Assembly (NCBI RefSeq): GCF_938030785.1
Contig: NZ_CALHIK010000158.1
Coordinates: forward strand, 1-35,474
DNA length: 35,474 bases
From: an uncultured Campylobacter sp.
GTDB lineage: Bacteria > Campylobacterota > Campylobacteria > Campylobacterales > Campylobacteraceae
Direction: 5' to 3'
Numbering within the stretch: position 1 is the stretch's first letter; each line of letters starts with the position of its first letter. The notes beneath the pieces are model-generated. The model was not told the DNA's origin. It did no database searches and saw only the letters and a list, made by a program, of their open reading frames with translations. Below are positions 31,887-35,474 of the stretch, one piece after another. The position numbers and the translations under genes are program-made.

Positions 31887-32387
31887 ATGAAAAGATGAAA
31901 TTTTATTAAATTTGGCGCAGTAGCGGCTATCGCGCCGATAGCATCAAGCGCTAAAAACACGCACGAGGATAAAATAGAGCGGAATAAAGCCGTTATGAAA
32001 CGCTTTGAGACGGCGATAAATACCGCGGACGAAGCGCTTTTAAACGAGCTTGTAGATCCCGAAGCGCCGTTTGTCACGCCCGCGTCGAAAGATCCGCTTT
32101 ACGGCGGCAGCGGCTACAATGCGATCGTAAAAATGATGCGCACGAGCTTCCCCGATGTGCAGTGGGCGATGCAGGACATGGTCGCGGACGAGAGATGCGC
32201 GGCGGTGTATTGGCTTTACAGCGGCACTCACAAGCAGGATTTTATGGGCATCGCACCTACGGGGCGAAAATTTAGTGCGCGGGTGATGAACTTTTATTAC
32301 TTTAACGAGCGCGGCAAGATCGTAAACGATGTCGCAGCCGAGGGGATGATCGCCATATTGCGCGCTATCGGTGCATGCGATAAATAA
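31887..32387 (+). pseudogene. Tat-exported SnoaL-like (NTF2-fold) gene interrupted by TGA at codon 4
   Basis: AAGGAG (31875-31880) precedes ATG AAA AGA TGA. Reading on in frame past the TGA (31896-31898) gives NFIKFGAVAAIAPIASSAK, so with CGA in place of TGA the protein would begin MKRRNFIKFGAVAA, a textbook twin-arginine signal. The body, from about 31995 on, is a SnoaL/ester-cyclase-type NTF2-fold domain (FPDVQWAMQDMVADERC, GTHKQDFMGIAPTGRKF, FYYFNERGKIV), with no further stop until 32387. Thus a single C-to-T change ended the gene at the second Tat arginine. A shortened protein from the ATG at 31995 is possible, but it lacks a ribosome-binding site and would stay in the cytoplasm. Sequencing error or read-through cannot be excluded. 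Confidence 0.75.
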
Positions 32388-32431
32388 TATGGCAAGAGCT
32401 CATTATGGAATTATTGAATTGAAAGAGGGCG

Positions 32432-34237
32432 ATGGACTACATTAAAATTCTGCGCGAAAACGGACTTTTGCGCGAGGTGAAGGAACAGATCGGCACCGAG
32501 CTTGAGATAGCGCACGCAAGCTACATCGAGGTTAAGCGCGAGCGCTCGCAGGCGCTGCTTTTTACGAACGTGCGAAACGCGCAGGGCAAACGGATGCCGC
32601 CTGTGCTAAGCAATATTTTCGGCTCTTTCGAGGCGTTAAATTTAATCCTCGGTCGCGAACCTGACGAGATCGCCGCCGAGATTGAGAGCCTGCTAAAGCC
32701 GAAGCGTCCGCAAAGCTTTAGCGAAAAGCTTGATTTTTTGTCGCACTTAATCTCGCTTCGTAAAATTTTTATAAAGCGTCTTAGCGGCCGCGGCGAGTGC
32801 CAACAGGTCGTGCATCTGGGCGCTGACGTCGATTTGGGCGAGCTTCCCGTTCTTAAGACCTGGGAGGGTGACGGCGGCGCGTTTATCACGATGGGGCAGG
32901 TCTATACGAAGGATCTGAACTCGCAAACGCAAAATCTCGGCATGTATCGCCTGCAAATTTACGGGCGCGACCGCATGGGGATGCACTGGCAGATCCACAA
33001 AGACGGCGCGGGCTTTTTCGACGAATACCGCAAAGCTGGGCGCAAGATGCCCGTATCTGTGGCGATCGGCGGCGATCCGCTCTATATCTGGTGCGCTCAG
33101 GCGCCGCTGCCGAAGGGGATTTTTGAGCTGCTGCTTTACGGCTTTATCCGCCGCAGCCCCGCTCGCCTCGTAAAATCGCTTACGAATGAAATTTACGTTC
33201 CCGCCGATGCGGACTACGTGATCGAGGGCTTTGTTGATCCCGCAGTAAGCGAGCCGGAGGGGCCTTTCGGCGATCATACCGGATATTATACGCCAGTAGA
33301 GCCATTCCCGGTAATGGAGGTTAGCGCGATCACGCACAAGCGCGCGCCCGTATTTCACGCCACCGTCGTCGGCAAGCCGCCGCTTGAGGATAAATTTATG
33401 GGGTACGCGACCGAACGAATCTTTTTGCCGCTGTTTCGCACGAGCGCGCCCGATCTGATCGATTATAAAATGCCCGAGAACGGCGTATTTCACAACCTGA
33501 TTTTGGCTAAGATCGCCGTGCGCTACCCCGCTGCGGCCAGGCAGATCATGCACGCGTTTTGGGGCGTAGGGCAGATGAGCTTCGTCAAACACGCCGTTTT
33601 CGTGCCGCAGGACGCGCCGAGCTTAGATGAGTACGAAGCGTTTACGAAGTACGTCCTAAACCGCATAGGCGCGCGCAGCCTCGTTTTTAGCGAGGGTGTG
33701 TGCGATCAGCTCGATCACGCAAGCCCGAACTCCTGCTTCGGCGGCAAGCTCGGTATCGATGCGACGACTGATCTAAGCTCGCAGGCGCCGCAAATTTTAA
33801 GCGATGAGGAGCTGCTAGCGAAATTTCAAAGCGAGGAGCCCGCTATTTTGGCGCTTAAGCAGCACTTTTGCGATACGAAAAATCCGCTCGTGTTGATAAA
33901 CATAGACAAAAAAGAGCTCGTAGAGCGTAGCTGGCGGCGACTTTTGAAATTTAGCGAGCATTTTAAAATTTTAATTTTTACAGATGCGAGAAACGACGCG
34001 AGCAACCTCTATATGAGCGTTTGGCGCGTCGTAAATAGCATCGATGCGCTGCGCGACGTGTTTGTGGCGCAGGACGATCGCATCTGCATCGATGCTACGA
34101 GCAAGCACGAGTGGGAGGGCTATACGCGCCGGTGGCCGCAGGAGACGCTCTGCAGCCGCGAAGTCGTAGCAAGTCTCATAGAGCGGGGCATCGTGCAGGA
34201 TGAACCCGAGCTATTTAAGAAATTTGAAATTTTTTGA
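32432..34237 (+). CDS. UbiD-family menaquinone biosynthesis decarboxylase
   Basis: A prenyl-FMN-dependent decarboxylase acting late in futalosine-pathway menaquinone synthesis. 601 residues, matching the long (about 600-residue) menaquinone-type UbiD proteins rather than E. coli UbiD (497). Motifs: QNLGMYRLQIYGRDRMGMHW, VAIGGDPLYIWCAQAPLP, a SEPEGPFGDHTGYY segment bearing the catalytic acidic residues, and HAFWGVGQMSFVKHAVFV. It needs a UbiX-type flavin prenyltransferase, not present here. Start ATG is 44 nt after the SnoaL-like pseudogene, with GAGGGCG upstream. Often annotated ubiD or mqnP/mqnL-like in relatives; I leave the symbol open. Confidence 0.93.
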   Translation: MDYIKILRENGLLREVKEQIGTELEIAHASYIEVKRERSQALLFTNVRNAQGKRMPPVLSNIFGSFEALNLILGREPDEIAAEIESLLKPKRPQSFSEKLDFLSHLISLRKIFIKRLSGRGECQQVVHLGADVDLGELPVLKTWEGDGGAFITMGQVYTKDLNSQTQNLGMYRLQIYGRDRMGMHWQIHKDGAGFFDEYRKAGRKMPVSVAIGGDPLYIWCAQAPLPKGIFELLLYGFIRRSPARLVKSLTNEIYVPADADYVIEGFVDPAVSEPEGPFGDHTGYYTPVEPFPVMEVSAITHKRAPVFHATVVGKPPLEDKFMGYATERIFLPLFRTSAPDLIDYKMPENGVFHNLILAKIAVRYPAAARQIMHAFWGVGQMSFVKHAVFVPQDAPSLDEYEAFTKYVLNRIGARSLVFSEGVCDQLDHASPNSCFGGKLGIDATTDLSSQAPQILSDEELLAKFQSEEPAILALKQHFCDTKNPLVLINIDKKELVERSWRRLLKFSEHFKILIFTDARNDASNLYMSVWRVVNSIDALRDVFVAQDDRICIDATSKHEWEGYTRRWPQETLCSREVVASLIERGIVQDEPELFKKFEIF

Positions 34238-34415
34238 AGTGCGGGGCGGAATTTTGCGCGGATTTGAAATTTTAAAATTTAGCTTTGTTTTTAAGGCCGC
34301 ACGTTAAATTTAGATAGAATTTCATCTAAATTTACGGGCCCTAAGCGGTAAAATTTTATAAAATTTACTGCTGCGTGAGCGATAAATTTTAGAATTTTAA
34401 AATTTCAAAAATTCT

Positions 34416-34421
34416 TATAAT
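34416..34421 (+). promoter_or_regulatory. Candidate -10 box for metI
   Basis: TATAAT preceded by AAAATTC, 51 nt before the metI ATG, with AAAGGA as ribosome-binding site. The 234-nt gap after the decarboxylase holds AAATTT-rich DNA and a weak long-loop pair GTGCGG/CCGCAC (about 34239-34303). No SAM riboswitch or S-box structure was recognised. Confidence 0.55.
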
Positions 34422-34471
34422 GGCGCAAAAGCCTGGTATAGCGCAAACGGGCGCAAATTGAAAGGATAAAT

Positions 34472-35146
34472 ATGATAGAGTGGATACAAAATTTTTTTAG
34501 CGGAGTGATTCCGAAACTGCTGCTAAACGCGACGCTGGAGACGCTGTATATGACCTTCGTAAGCACGGCTTTGGCGTTTATTTTGGGGCTCGTGCTCGCG
34601 ATCGTGCTTATCCTTACGCGCCGCGGCGGGCTGTGCGAAAACCGCATCGTCTACGCCGTGCTGGACGTCGTGATAAACACGCTGCGAAGCTTTCCGTTTA
34701 TAATTTTGCTGATCGTGCTCTTTCCGTTTACGAAGCTTCTTGTCGGCGCGAGTATTGGCACCACTGCGGCGATCGTGCCACTTACTATCGGCTCGGCGCC
34801 CTTTATCGCGCGGCTCATCGAAAGTGCGCTACTGGAGGTCGATAGCGGCGTGATCGAGGCGGCGAAGAGCTTTGGAGCGAGCAAGACGCAGATCATCTTT
34901 CGCGTGATGTTCGTCGAGGCGCTGCCTAGCATCATCGGCGCGATTACGCTTACGCTCATCGTCATCATCGGTTTTACGGCGATGGCGGGCACTGTCGGCG
35001 GCGGCGGGCTCGGCGACGTGGCGATCCGCTACGGTTTTCAGCGCTTCCGCCCCGATATAATGGCATACACCGTCGTGATCCTGATCGTACTCGTGCAGAT
35101 AATCCAAAGTATCGGAAATTTGCTCTATAAAATTACGAAAAAGTAG
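34472..35146 (+). CDS. metI: Methionine ABC transporter permease
   Basis: Membrane subunit of the MetNIQ methionine importer. 224 residues with about five membrane segments, beginning with LLLNATLETLYMTFVSTALAF. It has the MetI-type EAA loop EAAKSFGASKTQIIFRVMF (about 129-147) that docks on the MetN ATPase, followed by the MetI-characteristic GFTAMAGTVGGGGLGDVAIRYGF. The length matches MetI (about 217-225). Neither metN nor metQ lies on either side within the window, although the three are normally adjacent; they may be elsewhere. Own promoter at 34416. Confidence 0.93.
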   Translation: MIEWIQNFFSGVIPKLLLNATLETLYMTFVSTALAFILGLVLAIVLILTRRGGLCENRIVYAVLDVVINTLRSFPFIILLIVLFPFTKLLVGASIGTTAAIVPLTIGSAPFIARLIESALLEVDSGVIEAAKSFGASKTQIIFRVMFVEALPSIIGAITLTLIVIIGFTAMAGTVGGGGLGDVAIRYGFQRFRPDIMAYTVVILIVLVQIIQSIGNLLYKITKK

Positions 35147-35375
35147 GGCATAGAGCGGCTACGGCGGAATTTTTTGACGAAATTTTACCATAAATTTTAA
35201 ATTTGAAATTTCGTATCGCAAAATTTTAAATCGGCATAGAAAGAGTGGAATTTTAAAGAAGCGTAGAATTTTGGAATTGCATTGGCGCCGCTTTCGGTAA
35301 AATTTCACGCGGGCGGATACGGCGCGTTTAATAAGATCGTTATCGCATAAGAGCAGAGCTACTAAATTTATCCTG

Positions 35376-35427
35376 TTTTGCATTGCAAGATCGATGGTGC
35401 CTTTATGCGCCGCAAACGAGATCATCT
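35376..35427 (-). repeat. 52-nt relic matching P-type ATPase codons 478-494
   Basis: The minus strand here aligns without gaps to 16569-16620 with 46 of 52 identical bases (counted by eye), encoding MISFAAHKGTIDLAMQ against MISFAAHEETIDLAMQ in the ATPase. Similarity stops abruptly at both ends. Likely a fragment of a second, decayed ATPase copy or a small dispersed duplication. Confidence 0.7.
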
Positions 35428-35444
35428 GCGTAGCGTCTAAATTT

Positions 35445-35471
35445 AAAAAGGGGCGAGAAATCTCCCGCCCC
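35445..35471 (-). terminator. Hairpin terminator for a minus-strand gene beyond the right edge
   Basis: On the minus strand GGGGCG (35471-35466) pairs with CGCCCC (35455-35450), followed by TTTTT (35449-35445). The orientation implies a gene on the minus strand ending just outside the window. Confidence 0.6.
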
Positions 35472-35474
35472 TGA

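Larger units (their letters stand above)
35147..35474. other. Right-edge intergenic region with ATPase relic
   Basis: No credible gene in 328 nt. It holds several AAATTT words, a 52-nt inverted-orientation match to the island ATPase (35376-35427), and a hairpin terminator at 35445-35471. An 88-codon minus-strand frame starting inside the relic is not supported by a ribosome-binding site or by homology beyond the relic. Confidence 0.65.

Noticed and set aside
32747..33592. 281-codon minus-strand frame inside the menaquinone decarboxylase
   Set aside because: Antisense shadow of a clearly conserved UbiD-family gene; no recognisable protein features.
34238..34471. SAM riboswitch or other leader element before metI
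   Set aside because: No conserved core or ordered hairpins were recognised; only AAATTT-rich DNA and a promoter.
35159..35425. 88-codon minus-strand frame beginning MISFAAHKGTIDLAMQ
   Set aside because: Only the first 16 codons resemble the ATPase; the rest is a chance frame through AAATTT-rich DNA with no ribosome-binding site and a terminator just upstream of it. Treated as a relic, not a gene.
1..35474. tRNA, rRNA, CRISPR array, insertion sequence or prophage
   Set aside because: Looked for in the intergenic gaps; no cloverleaf with a T-loop, no regular direct repeats with spacers, and no transposase or integrase motifs were found.

Overview
The window looks like a chromosomal stretch from a relatively GC-rich Campylobacter (C. 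gracilis, C. showae or C. rectus type). This is inferred from four things: the gene content; an aroB - MscS channel - mtaB order that I recall from C. jejuni; futalosine-pathway menaquinone genes (mqnE and a UbiD-family decarboxylase); and epsilonproteobacterial promoters with TATAAT-like -10 boxes and poorly defined -35 boxes. The species call is inference. There are no rRNA, tRNA, CRISPR, phage or transposase genes.

Layout. 1-2210 (minus strand): the N-terminal part of polyphosphate kinase ppk1, running off the left edge, and a YihY/BrkB membrane protein. 2437-4773: a stand-alone TonB-dependent siderophore-type receptor followed by two hairpins. 5066-12805 (plus): a tightly packed run of an RCK/TrkA_C-type protein, aroB, an MscS-family channel, mtaB, an FtsH-like AAA protein that has lost its HEXXH protease site, and mog. 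12871-17552 (plus): a seven-gene metal-ATPase island. It holds a free-standing HMA-like domain without cysteines, a degenerate ferritin-like protein, three small membrane-anchored proteins, a P1B-type ATPase with a cysteine-free N-terminal HMA-like domain and an unusual YSC transmembrane motif, and a two-helix membrane protein with a basic tail. 17822-19613: a secreted Excalibur-domain protein and tgt. 19953-22974 (minus): glmS followed by an unknown polytopic membrane protein, with a strong hairpin between them. 23116-25977 (plus): mqnE, an NCS2 purine permease and a purine phosphoribosyltransferase. 26089-34237 (plus): a GT-C-like membrane protein, a pseudopilin, metG, a 282-residue Lys/Ala/Ser-rich histone-H1-like protein, a Mur-ligase-N-domain-like protein without a P-loop, a Tat-exported SnoaL-like gene interrupted by an in-frame TGA, and the menaquinone decarboxylase. 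34472-35146: metI without metN or metQ beside it. The right edge carries a 52-nt relic matching the island ATPase and a hairpin terminator for a minus-strand gene outside the window.

How the genes fit together. Most of the window is housekeeping: shikimate pathway, tRNA modification, aminosugar synthesis, purine salvage, menaquinone, Met-tRNA and molybdenum cofactor. The best candidate for an undescribed system is 12871-17552. A metal-type ATPase with atypical ion-site residues is encoded with several small membrane proteins. Two of these have basic, AT-hook-like cytoplasmic tails, which suggests a membrane assembly around the pump rather than a pump acting alone. A striking background feature is the density of AAATTT, in intergenic DNA and at many codon pairs. 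It is a version of RAATTY, the sequence methylated by CtsM and used for self-DNA recognition in C. jejuni transformation.
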